DNA from: Iamia sp963728655
GTDB taxonomy: Bacteria > Actinomycetota > Acidimicrobiia > Acidimicrobiales > Iamiaceae
Length of the DNA stretch: 64,000 nt
Assembly: GCA_963728655.1 (NCBI GenBank)
Contig: CAVSLD010000001.1
Span: 310,001 to 374,000, forward strand
Direction of reading: 5' to 3'
Part shown: one piece after another, positions 50,715 to 59,170 of the stretch
How the letters are laid out: each line of letters starts with the position of its first letter
Numbering within the stretch: position 1 is the stretch's first letter
Notes under the pieces: model-generated
Database searches by the model: none
Seen by the model: only the letters and a program-made list of their open reading frames with translations
Told to the model about the DNA's origin: nothing
Made by a program: the position numbers and the translations under genes

Positions 50715-51790
50715 TCGACCCACCCCTCGTCCCCCGACCCCTGACGGTCTACGGCGCCCAGCAGTCGTTCTTCACCCGGAAGGTCACCGGCTACCTCGAC
50801 TTCAAGGGCCTGCCCTGGCACCTCCGGCGGGGCGTGGCCCCGTCCGAGCAGGCGCGGGCTGCGGGGTGGCCCGGCGGCATCCCTGCGGTGATCGACGGCG
50901 ACGGCGAGGTGATGTGGGACTCGACCTCGCTGATCCTGCACTGGGAGCACCACCACCCCTCGCGCTCGGTGCTGCCCGACGACCCGACCCTGCGGTTCCT
51001 GGCCCTGCTGCTCGACGACGTCAACGACGAGTGGTTCTACCGGCCTGCGGTCGGCACCCGGTGGCTGTACCCCGAGAACACCGACCACGGCAGCTGGGAC
51101 CTGGCCCGCGACGCGGCCCACGAGATCCCGCTGCCCGTGGGGCAGGTGCGCGAGGTGGTCACCGGGGCCATGACCGGCTCGCTCGCCCGCCTCGGCGCGA
51201 CCCCCGAGAACATCGATGCCTGGGTCGACGACTGCCTCAAGCCGTGGTTCGCGGCGCTGTCGGCCCACCTCGAGGTCGACGGGTACCTGTTCGGTGCCCG
51301 CCCGTCGCTGGCCGACTTCGCCGTCTACGGCGGCAACGCCGCCCACTTCGTGAACGACCCCCTGTGCTGGGCCTGGGTCGAGGAGGCCGGCCCCGAGGTC
51401 GCCCGCCACACCTTCCGGCTGACCGAGCCCGAGGACCAGGCCTTCGGCGACTGGGCCCCCGGCGTGTCCGACACCCTCGTCGAGGTGCTCCGCCAGGCGG
51501 GCCGCCACTACCTGCCGTGGGTGGCCGAGGCCACCGTCACGGGGCGGGCCACGGTGCGCTTCGAGAGCGGCGCGGAGGCCGACATCGCCGCCACCGACTT
51601 CGTCACCGAGGCCCGGGGCGTGCTGCTCGCCCGCTACGTCGAGGCCCGCACCCCTGCCCTCGACGAGGTCCTCGACGCGGCCGGGATCCTCCCCCACCTC
51701 GCCGACCACGTCGACCAGGCCACCGCCGTCCCCGACCCCGCCCCCCGGCCCCGCCCGGCCGACAACCGTCCCTACCCCGCCGGCGCCTGA
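50711..51790 (+). CDS. Glutathione S-transferase family protein
   Basis: A 359-residue protein with an N-terminal thioredoxin-like GST domain (TVYGAQQSFFTRKVTGYLDF, then GIPAVIDGDGEVMWDSTSLI near residue 55) and a helical C-terminal GST domain containing YLFGARPSLADFAVYG near 195, followed by an extra C-terminal part of about 120 residues. Actinobacteria usually lack glutathione, so another thiol or a different role is possible. GTG 50711 overlaps the previous stop by GTGA, so it is translationally coupled. Confidence 0.75.
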   Translation: MIDPPLVPRPLTVYGAQQSFFTRKVTGYLDFKGLPWHLRRGVAPSEQARAAGWPGGIPAVIDGDGEVMWDSTSLILHWEHHHPSRSVLPDDPTLRFLALLLDDVNDEWFYRPAVGTRWLYPENTDHGSWDLARDAAHEIPLPVGQVREVVTGAMTGSLARLGATPENIDAWVDDCLKPWFAALSAHLEVDGYLFGARPSLADFAVYGGNAAHFVNDPLCWAWVEEAGPEVARHTFRLTEPEDQAFGDWAPGVSDTLVEVLRQAGRHYLPWVAEATVTGRATVRFESGAEADIAATDFVTEARGVLLARYVEARTPALDEVLDAAGILPHLADHVDQATAVPDPAPRPRPADNRPYPAGA

Positions 51791-51817
51791 CCGCCGGCCC
51801 GCACCGAGGAGACCCCG

Positions 51818-52729
51818 ATGCAGACCGTCCGCACCCCCGACGAGCGCTTCAACGACCTGCCCGACTTCCCGTTCGCCCCCCACTACGTGGAGGTCGACGA
51901 CGGGGAGGGGGGCACGCTGCGGGTCCACCACCTCGACGAGGGCCCGGCCGACGGCCCCGTCGTGCTGCTCATGCACGGAGAGCCCACCTGGTCGTTCCTC
52001 TACCGCCACATGGTGCCGGTGCTCGTCGCCGCCGGGATGCGGGTCGTCGCCCCGGACCTCGTCGGCTTCGGCCGCAGCGACAAGCCGACCGAGCAGTCCG
52101 ACCACACCTACGCCCGCCACGTCGAGTGGATGCGCCAGGCCCTGTTCGACCGCCTCGACCTGCGCGACATCACCTTCTTCGGCCAGGACTGGGGCGGGCT
52201 CATCGGCCTGCGCCTCGTCGCCGCCGACCCGGACCGCTACGCCCGCGTGGTGGTGGGCAACACCGGCCTGCCCACCGGTGCCGGCGCCCCCAGCGAGGCG
52301 TTCAAGGCCTGGCAGGAGTTCTCGCAGACGACCGAGGACTTCCCCGTCGGCGCCATCATCAACGGCGGCTGCACCACGGACCTGGCCCCCGAGGTGGTCG
52401 CCGGCTACGACGCCCCGTTCCCCGACGACTCCTCCAAGGCCGGGGCCCGGATCATGCCCGCCCTCGTGCCGACCAGCACCGACGACCCGGCCAGCGCCGC
52501 CAACCAGGCGGCGTGGGAGGTCCTGTCGTCCTTCGAGCGGCCCTTCCTGGTCGCCTTCAGCGACGGCGACCCCATCACCAAGGGCGGCGACGCCCCGTTC
52601 AAGGCCAAGGTCGCCGGGGCCCAGGGCCTCGACCACCCCACCATCGCCGGCGGCGGCCACTTCCTCCAGGAGGACAGGGGTCCCGAGCTGGCCCAGGTGA
52701 TCGTCGACCTCGTCCGGTCCACCTCGTGA
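51818..52729 (+). CDS. Haloalkane dehalogenase (HLD-I, DhlA-like)
   Basis: A 303-residue alpha/beta hydrolase that replaces halogen on an alkyl carbon by hydroxyl. The nucleophile is Asp124 in FFGQDWGGLIG, the same position as in Xanthobacter DhlA, followed by the halide-binding tryptophan. The oxyanion motif is MHGEPTWSFLYR, and His is in GGGHFLQED. It starts MQTVRTPDERFNDLPDFPF, typical of the DhlA group. GAGGAGA precedes the ATG. Close relatives can be epoxide or fluoroacetate hydrolases, so dehalogenation needs testing. Confidence 0.85.
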   Translation: MQTVRTPDERFNDLPDFPFAPHYVEVDDGEGGTLRVHHLDEGPADGPVVLLMHGEPTWSFLYRHMVPVLVAAGMRVVAPDLVGFGRSDKPTEQSDHTYARHVEWMRQALFDRLDLRDITFFGQDWGGLIGLRLVAADPDRYARVVVGNTGLPTGAGAPSEAFKAWQEFSQTTEDFPVGAIINGGCTTDLAPEVVAGYDAPFPDDSSKAGARIMPALVPTSTDDPASAANQAAWEVLSSFERPFLVAFSDGDPITKGGDAPFKAKVAGAQGLDHPTIAGGGHFLQEDRGPELAQVIVDLVRSTS

Positions 52730-53622
52730 CCAGCGCCGACCTCGACGCCGCCGCCTGGCGCGACCTCAGCCGACGTGCGGCCCTCGCCTCGCACCGCCTG
52801 GTGGGCTGGATCTACTGGGACCCGGTGGCCATCGAGCGCTACGCCGCCCTCGGCGTGCCCGACGGCGTCGGCTACTACATCGCCACCCGGGGGGCCTCGC
52901 TGGGGGCCGGCGGCAACGCCGCGGTGGCCGCGGCCTTCGGGTCCATCCACCCCGACTTCGTGGCCGTGAGCCTCGACCTGTGCCGCGCCCACACCACGTT
53001 CGCGGCGGCCGCCGGCGCCCGCGACGAGGGCGTGGTCGCCGGGTTGCGCACCTACGTGCCCGAGGTCTGCGAGGGCCTCGCCGCGCTCGCTCCCGACCTC
53101 TGGGACGCGGCCGACTCCCTCCCCGCCGCCGGTCGGGTGCTCTTCGCCTCGCTGCGGGAGTGGCCCCGGCCCGACGACCCGCTGCTGTCGGCGTGGCTGG
53201 CGGTGAGCTGCATCCGCGAGTGGCGGGGCGACACCCACTGGGCCATCCAGGCCGCCGAGGGCCTCGACGGCGACGTGGCCGGCGTGCTCGACGGGGCCTG
53301 GCGCCACTACCCGGACCACTGGCTGCCCCGGAGCCGGGGCATGGACGACGCCGCCCTCGCCGCCGCCCTGGCCCGCCTCGAGGCCCGCGGCCTGGCCACC
53401 GACGGGCGGGTCGACGAGACCGGGCTGGCCTACCGCCAGGAGCTGGAGGACCGCCTCGACGACCTGTGCACCGCGGCCTGGCGCCACCTCGGCGTCGAGG
53501 GCACGGACGCCTTCCTCGCCCTCGTCGAGCCTGTGGGTGACCGCCTGGTCGCCCGCATCGACGAGACCGCCGGGCCCCGCTGGATGCCCGCCGCCCGCGA
53601 CCGCCAGGAGGTGTCGGCATGA
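52726..53622 (+). CDS. SCO6745 family protein (SalK-like)
   Basis: A 298-residue protein of the SCO6745/SalK family, of unknown function, found widely in actinobacteria. Typical stretches are ASHRLVGWIYWDPVAIERY at the start, GGNAAVAAAFGSIHPDFV near residue 65 and AWLAVSCIREWRGDTHWA near 157, with conserved Trp, Arg and His residues. Relatives have been described near ligand-binding and catabolic genes. GTG 52726 overlaps the dehalogenase stop as GTGA, so it is part of the operon. No enzymatic activity can be assigned. Confidence 0.75.
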   Translation: MTSADLDAAAWRDLSRRAALASHRLVGWIYWDPVAIERYAALGVPDGVGYYIATRGASLGAGGNAAVAAAFGSIHPDFVAVSLDLCRAHTTFAAAAGARDEGVVAGLRTYVPEVCEGLAALAPDLWDAADSLPAAGRVLFASLREWPRPDDPLLSAWLAVSCIREWRGDTHWAIQAAEGLDGDVAGVLDGAWRHYPDHWLPRSRGMDDAALAAALARLEARGLATDGRVDETGLAYRQELEDRLDDLCTAAWRHLGVEGTDAFLALVEPVGDRLVARIDETAGPRWMPAARDRQEVSA

Positions 53623-54074
53623 CCGACGTCGTCCGCTCCCGCACCATCGCCCGACCGCCCCAGGAGGTGTGGGACGCCCTGGCCGACTTCGGGGCCATCG
53701 CCTCGTGGGCGCCCCGGGTCGACCACTCGTCCCTGTTGCGCTCCGGTCCCGACGGTGCCGCCGTCGGCGCCGAGCGGCGGGTCCAGGTCGGGCGCTCCAC
53801 CCTGCTGGAGCGCATCGTCACCAGCGACGAGCCCGACGCCCTGGCCTACGACATCGAGGGCCTGCCGCCGGTCGTGAAGGGTGCCCGCAACGCCTGGCGC
53901 CTCGTCCCCGACGGTGCCGGGTCCACCGCCGTGACCCTCACGTCCACCGTCGACTGCGGCCCCCGCCCGCCCCAGAAGCTCGTCGCCCGCCTGGTCGGAC
54001 GGCGCATGGCCAAGGAGTCGGACTCGATGCTCTCCGGCCTGGCCCGCACCCTCGAAGGAGATCCCCATGCCTGA
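53619..54074 (+). CDS. SRPBCC (START/Bet v1-like) family protein
   Basis: A 151-residue small-ligand-binding fold protein. It starts MTDVVRSRTIARPPQEVWDA with the helix-grip N-terminus, GAIASWAPRVDHS, and AVTLTSTVDCGPRPPQKLVA near residue 105, as in polyketide cyclase/dehydrase-like SRPBCC proteins. It could bind a hydrophobic substrate or intermediate. The ATG overlaps the previous stop (ATGA), and its end overlaps the next gene by 8 nt. Confidence 0.82.
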   Translation: MTDVVRSRTIARPPQEVWDALADFGAIASWAPRVDHSSLLRSGPDGAAVGAERRVQVGRSTLLERIVTSDEPDALAYDIEGLPPVVKGARNAWRLVPDGAGSTAVTLTSTVDCGPRPPQKLVARLVGRRMAKESDSMLSGLARTLEGDPHA

Positions 54075-56688
54075 TCGCCCCGACGTCATCATCGTCATGA
54101 CCGACGAGGAGCGGGCCATCCCGCCCTACGAGTCCGACGACCTGCGGGCCTGGCGCGACGCGACCCTCACCGGACGGCGCTGGTTCGACGACCACGGCGT
54201 CCGCTTCGAGCGCCACTACACCGGGTCGTTGGCGTGCGTGCCCAGCCGTCCCACGATCTTCACCGGGCAGTACCCCGACGTCCACGGCGTCACCCAGACC
54301 GACGGCCTGGGGAAGCTGGCCGACGACTCCCGCATGCGCTGGATGCGCGAGGGCGAGGTGCCCACCCTCGGACACTGGTTCCGGGCCGCCGGCTACGACA
54401 CCCACTACGACGGCAAGTGGCACATCAGCCACGCCGACCTCACCGACCCCGAGACGGGCGGGCCCCTGGCCACCAACGACCGCGACGGGACCGTCCTCCC
54501 CGACGCGGTGCAGGCCTACCTCGACGCCGACCCGCTCGACCCCTTCGGCTTCTCCGGCTGGGTCGGCCCTGAGCCCCACGGCGCGCCGCTGGCCAACGCC
54601 GGTCTCCGCCGCGACCCCCTCATCGCCGACCGCGTCTGCGCCTGGCTGGAGGACCGCTACCGCCGGCGGCGCGAGGGCGACGCCGAGGCCCTGCGGCCCT
54701 TCCTGCTCGTGGCCAGCTTCGTGAACCCCCACGACATCGTGCTGTTCCCGGCCTGGCAGCGGAAGAGCCCCATCTCGGCCTCACCGCTCGACCCGCCCCA
54801 CGTGGCCCCGGCCCCCACCGCCGACGAGGACCTCTCCGACAAGCCCGCGGCCCAGGTCGCCTACCGCGCCGCCTACCCCACGGCCTACGGCCCGGCCCCG
54901 TTCATCGAGCGGGTCTACGCCAACGGCGCCCAGGAGTACCGCGACCTCTACCTCCGCCTCCACGCCGAGGTCGACACCCCGATCGACCGCGTCCGCCGGG
55001 CCGTCACCGAGGGCGGCTCGGACCACGCCGTGCTGGTGCGCACCTCCGACCACGGCGAGCTCCTCGGCGCGCACGGCGGCCTGCACCAGAAGTGGTTCAA
55101 CCTCTACGACGAGGCCACCCGGGTGCCCTTCACCGTGGTCCGCACCGGGCCCGACGCGACCGCCCCCCGGGTGGTCGACGACATGCCGACCTCCCACGTC
55201 GACATCATCCCGACCCTCCTCGGGGCGGCCGGCATCGACCAGGCCCAGGTGGGTGCCCGTCTGGCCGAGGGCTTCACCGAGGTCCACGACCTGCCCGGCC
55301 GCGACCTCATGCCCGTCGTCGACGGCGCCGTGACCCCCGACCGCCAGCGCGCCGTCTACCTGATGACCCGCGACAACGTGCTGGAGGGCGACACCTCGGC
55401 CTCCGGCGTGGCCCGCCGCCTCGGCCGCGACAACCCGCCCCCGGCCCCGCTGCGGATCCGGGTGCCGGCCCACGTGGCCTCCAGCTTCGAGGGCCTGGTG
55501 GGCCGGGTCGAGGGGGCCGACGCCGCGGGCGGCGACGGTCACCTGTGGAAGCTGGTCCGCACCTTCGACGACCCGTCCACCTGGACCGAGCCCGGGGTCC
55601 GACACCTGGCCTCCGACGGGCCCGCGGGCCCGACCTACCGGACCGCGCCCCTCGACGACCAGTGGGAGCTCTACGACCTCACCGGCGACCCGGCCGAGGC
55701 CACCAACCGCTGGACCGACCCCGACCTCGGCGCCGTCCGCGACCACCTGGTCGGGCTGCTCAAGGCCGAGCGGACCCGCGCCGTGCCCGAGCGCAACCAG
55801 CCCTGGCCCTACGCCGACCGTCACCCGGCGGTCCCGCCGGCGCAGACCCCGCCCCCACCGGCCCGGCTGCTGCGCAAGCTCGCCCAGCGGCTCGGCATGC
55901 ACCCGGCCGACCCCGACGCCGACCCGGGGATCAACCTGATGCTGCGCCGCGCCCTCATCGTGTGCACCAACCACGCCTGGCTCGACATCGGCAAGCCCAC
56001 CGGGCTGTTCGCCAGCGAGATGACCGCGCCCTACTACCTGTTCACCGACGCCGGGATGAGCGTCGACATCGCCAGCCCGCAGGGCGGCCTGGTCCCCGTC
56101 GACCCCTTGTCGCTCAAGCCCGTGCTGCGCAGCGGGTTCGACGACCGCTTCCTGGCCGACGACGAGCTCCGCGACAAGGTCACCCAGTCCTGGGCCGTGG
56201 GCCAGCTCGACGTGGCCGACTACGACATCGTGTACCTGGCCGGCGGCTGGGGCGCGGCGTTCGACTTCGGCACCTCCGACGACCTGGCCCGCCAGGTCAC
56301 CCGGGCCAACGAGCTGGGCAAGGTCCTGGGCGGCGTCTGCCACGGCCCCCTGGGCATGGTCGGCGCCACCGACGCCGAGGGCGAGCCCCTGGTGAGGGGC
56401 CGGCGCATCTCGGCGGTGACCGACAAGCAGGTCCACGAGCTGGGCATCGACTCCACCCCCCAGCACCCCGAGACCGAGCTGCGCCGGGCCGGGGCCCGCT
56501 TCGAGAGCGCGTCCCGGTTCCGCGACCCCCTGGCCAACCACTGGGTGGTCGACGGCAACCTCGTCACCGGCCAGAACCAGAACGCCGCCCCCATGGTGGC
56601 GAGGGAGATGATGCGTCTCGTCCTCGCCGCCACCGCCACCGCCACCGCCACCGCCACCGCCGACGCCCCAGCCCCCGACGCCGAGTAG
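54067..56688 (+). CDS. Sulfatase fused to a DJ-1/PfpI domain
   Basis: An 873-residue two-domain protein. Residues about 1-590 form a sulfatase: Cys57 in CVPSRPTIFTGQYP is the formylglycine site, with MTDEERAIP, YDGKWHISH and TSDHGELLGAHGG as further metal and active-site parts. After a proline-rich linker, residues about 628-855 form a DJ-1/PfpI (glyoxalase III/glutamine-amidotransferase-like) domain, with VYLAGGWGAAFDFGTSDDLA and nucleophile Cys758 in GGVCHGPLGM. The ATG has AAGGAGAT just upstream. The C-terminus has an Ala-Thr repeat. I know no close precedent for this fusion. Confidence 0.9.
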   Translation: MPDRPDVIIVMTDEERAIPPYESDDLRAWRDATLTGRRWFDDHGVRFERHYTGSLACVPSRPTIFTGQYPDVHGVTQTDGLGKLADDSRMRWMREGEVPTLGHWFRAAGYDTHYDGKWHISHADLTDPETGGPLATNDRDGTVLPDAVQAYLDADPLDPFGFSGWVGPEPHGAPLANAGLRRDPLIADRVCAWLEDRYRRRREGDAEALRPFLLVASFVNPHDIVLFPAWQRKSPISASPLDPPHVAPAPTADEDLSDKPAAQVAYRAAYPTAYGPAPFIERVYANGAQEYRDLYLRLHAEVDTPIDRVRRAVTEGGSDHAVLVRTSDHGELLGAHGGLHQKWFNLYDEATRVPFTVVRTGPDATAPRVVDDMPTSHVDIIPTLLGAAGIDQAQVGARLAEGFTEVHDLPGRDLMPVVDGAVTPDRQRAVYLMTRDNVLEGDTSASGVARRLGRDNPPPAPLRIRVPAHVASSFEGLVGRVEGADAAGGDGHLWKLVRTFDDPSTWTEPGVRHLASDGPAGPTYRTAPLDDQWELYDLTGDPAEATNRWTDPDLGAVRDHLVGLLKAERTRAVPERNQPWPYADRHPAVPPAQTPPPPARLLRKLAQRLGMHPADPDADPGINLMLRRALIVCTNHAWLDIGKPTGLFASEMTAPYYLFTDAGMSVDIASPQGGLVPVDPLSLKPVLRSGFDDRFLADDELRDKVTQSWAVGQLDVADYDIVYLAGGWGAAFDFGTSDDLARQVTRANELGKVLGGVCHGPLGMVGATDAEGEPLVRGRRISAVTDKQVHELGIDSTPQHPETELRRAGARFESASRFRDPLANHWVVDGNLVTGQNQNAAPMVAREMMRLVLAATATATATATADAPAPDAE
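56628..56660 (+). repeat. CACCGC microsatellite inside the fused sulfatase gene
   Basis: Five or six copies of the hexamer ACCGCC encode an Ala-Thr repeat near the C-terminus (about residues 855-866). Because the unit is 6 bp, length changes stay in frame. Confidence 0.7.
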
Positions 56689-56832
56689 CGCGGGCGTCCT
56701 CCCGACCCGTCGGCCCTGGGGCGGGGTCCGGGTCGCGGCGGCCGGGGTGACCTCGGGCACCGGCCGCCGTAGGCTCGGCGGCGAGACCGGCGCCCGTCGG
56801 CGCCGTCCGACCCGCCCCGCTGGAGGCCTGCG

Positions 56833-57394
56833 ATGACCACGACCGAGCCCGACACCTTCACCCGCATGGACGAGTCGACCGCCGAGCAGTGGGCCGTCAT
56901 CGGCAGGGAGACGATCCAGAACCAGCCGCGGGTGGCCGAGCAGCTCCTCACCATGCTGCGCCAGCTGGCCGACATCACCGACGGCTTCGCCACCGACCAG
57001 CTCACCCACGCCTGCCAGACCGCCACCCTGGCCGAGAAGGCGGGGGCCGACGACGACATGGTCTTCGCCGCCCTGTGCCACGACATCGGCAAGGTCGTCA
57101 GCGTGTTCAACCACCCGGCCATCGCGGCCGAGATGATCAAGCCCTACGTGTCCGACGACGTGTACCACGCCATCCTCTTCCACCAGGACTTCCAGGGCCG
57201 CCACTACTACGAGCACTTCGGCAAGAGCCCGGACCTGCGCGACCAGCACCGCGGCGAGTCCTGGTACGACGCTGGCCGAGCAGTTCGCCGACGAGTGGGA
57301 CCAGGTGGCCTTCGACCCCGACGCCGAGACCTACCCGCTCGCGCACTTCGAGCCGCTGGTCCGGCGCCAGACGGAGATGCCCTCCACCATGTGA
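56833..57394 (+). pseudogene. HD-domain protein, frameshifted near the C-terminus
   Basis: The N-terminal 145 residues are intact, with His59, His83-Asp84 (LCHDIGKVV) and His117 as metal ligands. Near 57265-57275 the frame breaks; with two bases restored in GACGCTGGCC, coding continues LAEQFADEWDQVAFDPDAET to the stop at 57394. HD proteins of this kind can be phosphohydrolases or, like PhnZ-type proteins, di-iron oxygenases; the FNHPAIAAEMIKPYV and FHQDFQGRHYY segments resemble the latter group. The break may be a sequencing error. Confidence 0.7.
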
Positions 57395-57466
57395 CGCCTG
57401 GCGTCGCGGCCTCCTGTGGGTCGGACGGCCCATGGATCGGCGGCCCTCCCTGCCGATGGTGCGCCC

Positions 57467-59092
57467 ATGGCGCAGAGCACGGCGGAGAGGGGACGGGAGC
57501 TGGCCCGACGGCGGACCGACGCCGACCAGCGGGCCCGACGGCGGGTCGAGCGGGGCATCCAGCGCTGTCGCGCCTGGGCCCTGGCGGTCACCGTGGCCCA
57601 GGCCGTGCTCGACCCCGCCTCGACCACCCCGGTGGTGCGATGGGGGCCGGTCGTGCTCCTCGCGCTCGTGTGCGCGGCCAGCCAGGTGGCCCTCGCCCGT
57701 GACCGGGGCCTGACCGTCCTGCGCCGGGCCGGCGCGCTGGGCATGGCCGGCGACAGCGTCGTGGTCGTGGCCCTGCTGGCCACCATGAGCGCCCAGCCGG
57801 GCCACCCGGTGGGGCTGCTGCCGGTGGTCCTGGCTGCCGAGGCCGCGGTGCGCTGGGGTCGCGCCGGCGGACTGGCCGGGGGCCTGGGCGCCGCCGCCGT
57901 CACCGGGGTCTGGACCATCGCCGTGCAGCTGCGGGTCGACGAGCCCCTGGCCGCCGGGCCGACGGTGTTCCGCATGGGCGTGGTGGCCCTGGTCGGCGTC
58001 CTGATGGGCTCGACGGTCGGGGCCATCCGGCGAGAGCGGCGCCTGGCCGAGACGGTCATCGCCGCGTCCAGCGACCTCATCGCCAGCATCGACCTGCGCA
58101 CCGGGCGCATCCGGTCGGTGAACCGGGCCAGCACCACCATCCTCGGCCGCACCCCCGACGAGCTGGTCGGTCGGCCCGGGGCCGACCTCCTCGCCGGCGA
58201 CGCGACGACCGATGACGCCACCGGCGGACCCGGGGGCGACTCGTTCCGTCGTCTCGACCCCGGGCTGGTGGAGCTTCCCGCCGTCCACGCCGACGGCCAC
58301 CCGGTCTGGCTGGAGATCGACATCCAACCCGACCGGGGCGAGGGCGTCGTCTACCTCATGGCCCGCGACGTGACCGCCCGGCGCCGGGGTGAGGCCGAGG
58401 CCCGCCGCCGCCTCGACGACGAGTCCGCCACCGGCGCGGCCAACCGCGCCCACCTGGTGGCCCGCCTCGCCCGCGAGCTGAAGGGTCCCCGCCGCTGCCA
58501 CCTGCTGGCCATCGACCTGGGCGGGCTGTCGGAGGCCACCAGCGCCCTGGACCCCCGCCTGGCCGAGTCCGTGCTGGTCGCGGCCGTCGGTCGGGTCCGG
58601 GCCGCGGTGCGCCCCGACGACCTGGTGGCCCGGCTGGGCGGCGACGAGCTGGCCGTCCTCCTGCCTGCCCCCACCTCCGAGTACGAGGCGGCGGATGCCG
58701 CCCACCGCATCACCGCCGCCCTCCTGCGTCCGCTGGCCGCGGCGGGCGGCACGGTGCAGCTCGGCCCCCGGGTCGGCGTGGCCGCCAGCCACCCCTCGGA
58801 CCGTCCTCTCGACCTCACCGCACGGGCCGAGGCGGCCATGAGCGAGGTGGCCCGCGACCGCCACCGCAGCGTCGTCGCCGGCCACCCGTCGGCGGTGCCG
58901 TCTGCGGGACCGGTCGTGGGGGGCCTGGCGGGCGGGCGCGACGTTCCGCAGGACCGCGCGGCGGTGGCTGAGGGTGGAGCGGTCGTCCCTCAGCCCCTCA
59001 CCGATGTCCCTCTCTCGCCGGGTGGTCGGCTCCCGGCAGTGCCTCGCCCCGCCGATGGGGCGCCCCCCCGCCTCCCCCCGTCGCCGTCCTGA
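57467..59092 (+). CDS. Membrane PAS/GGDEF-like protein, catalytically degenerate
   Basis: A 541-residue signalling protein. About four hydrophobic segments (residues 35-185) are followed by a PAS-like domain (IAASSDLIASIDLRTGRIRS, about 200-320) and a GGDEF-like domain. The site is GGDEL instead of GGDEF, the substrate motif is SATGAANRAHL instead of DxLTGLxNR, and the IDxFKxxND motif is LAIDLGGLSEATSAL. It is therefore probably not a working diguanylate cyclase and may bind nucleotide instead. The tail (about 490-541) is proline-rich. ATG 57467 is the best start. Confidence 0.75.
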   Translation: MAQSTAERGRELARRRTDADQRARRRVERGIQRCRAWALAVTVAQAVLDPASTTPVVRWGPVVLLALVCAASQVALARDRGLTVLRRAGALGMAGDSVVVVALLATMSAQPGHPVGLLPVVLAAEAAVRWGRAGGLAGGLGAAAVTGVWTIAVQLRVDEPLAAGPTVFRMGVVALVGVLMGSTVGAIRRERRLAETVIAASSDLIASIDLRTGRIRSVNRASTTILGRTPDELVGRPGADLLAGDATTDDATGGPGGDSFRRLDPGLVELPAVHADGHPVWLEIDIQPDRGEGVVYLMARDVTARRRGEAEARRRLDDESATGAANRAHLVARLARELKGPRRCHLLAIDLGGLSEATSALDPRLAESVLVAAVGRVRAAVRPDDLVARLGGDELAVLLPAPTSEYEAADAAHRITAALLRPLAAAGGTVQLGPRVGVAASHPSDRPLDLTARAEAAMSEVARDRHRSVVAGHPSAVPSAGPVVGGLAGGRDVPQDRAAVAEGGAVVPQPLTDVPLSPGGRLPAVPRPADGAPPRLPPSPS

Positions 59093-59170
59093 GCGGACTG
59101 CGGCCGCGGACGTGCGACCCGGGACGTGCGTCCCGCCGACCCCTCGGCGGTCAGGTGGGGGGCCGGGACG

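Noticed and set aside
53619..54074. SRPBCC protein as a toxin-antitoxin partner of the adjacent genes
   Set aside because: It has a typical ligand-binding fold and sits in a catabolic operon; nothing resembles a toxin.
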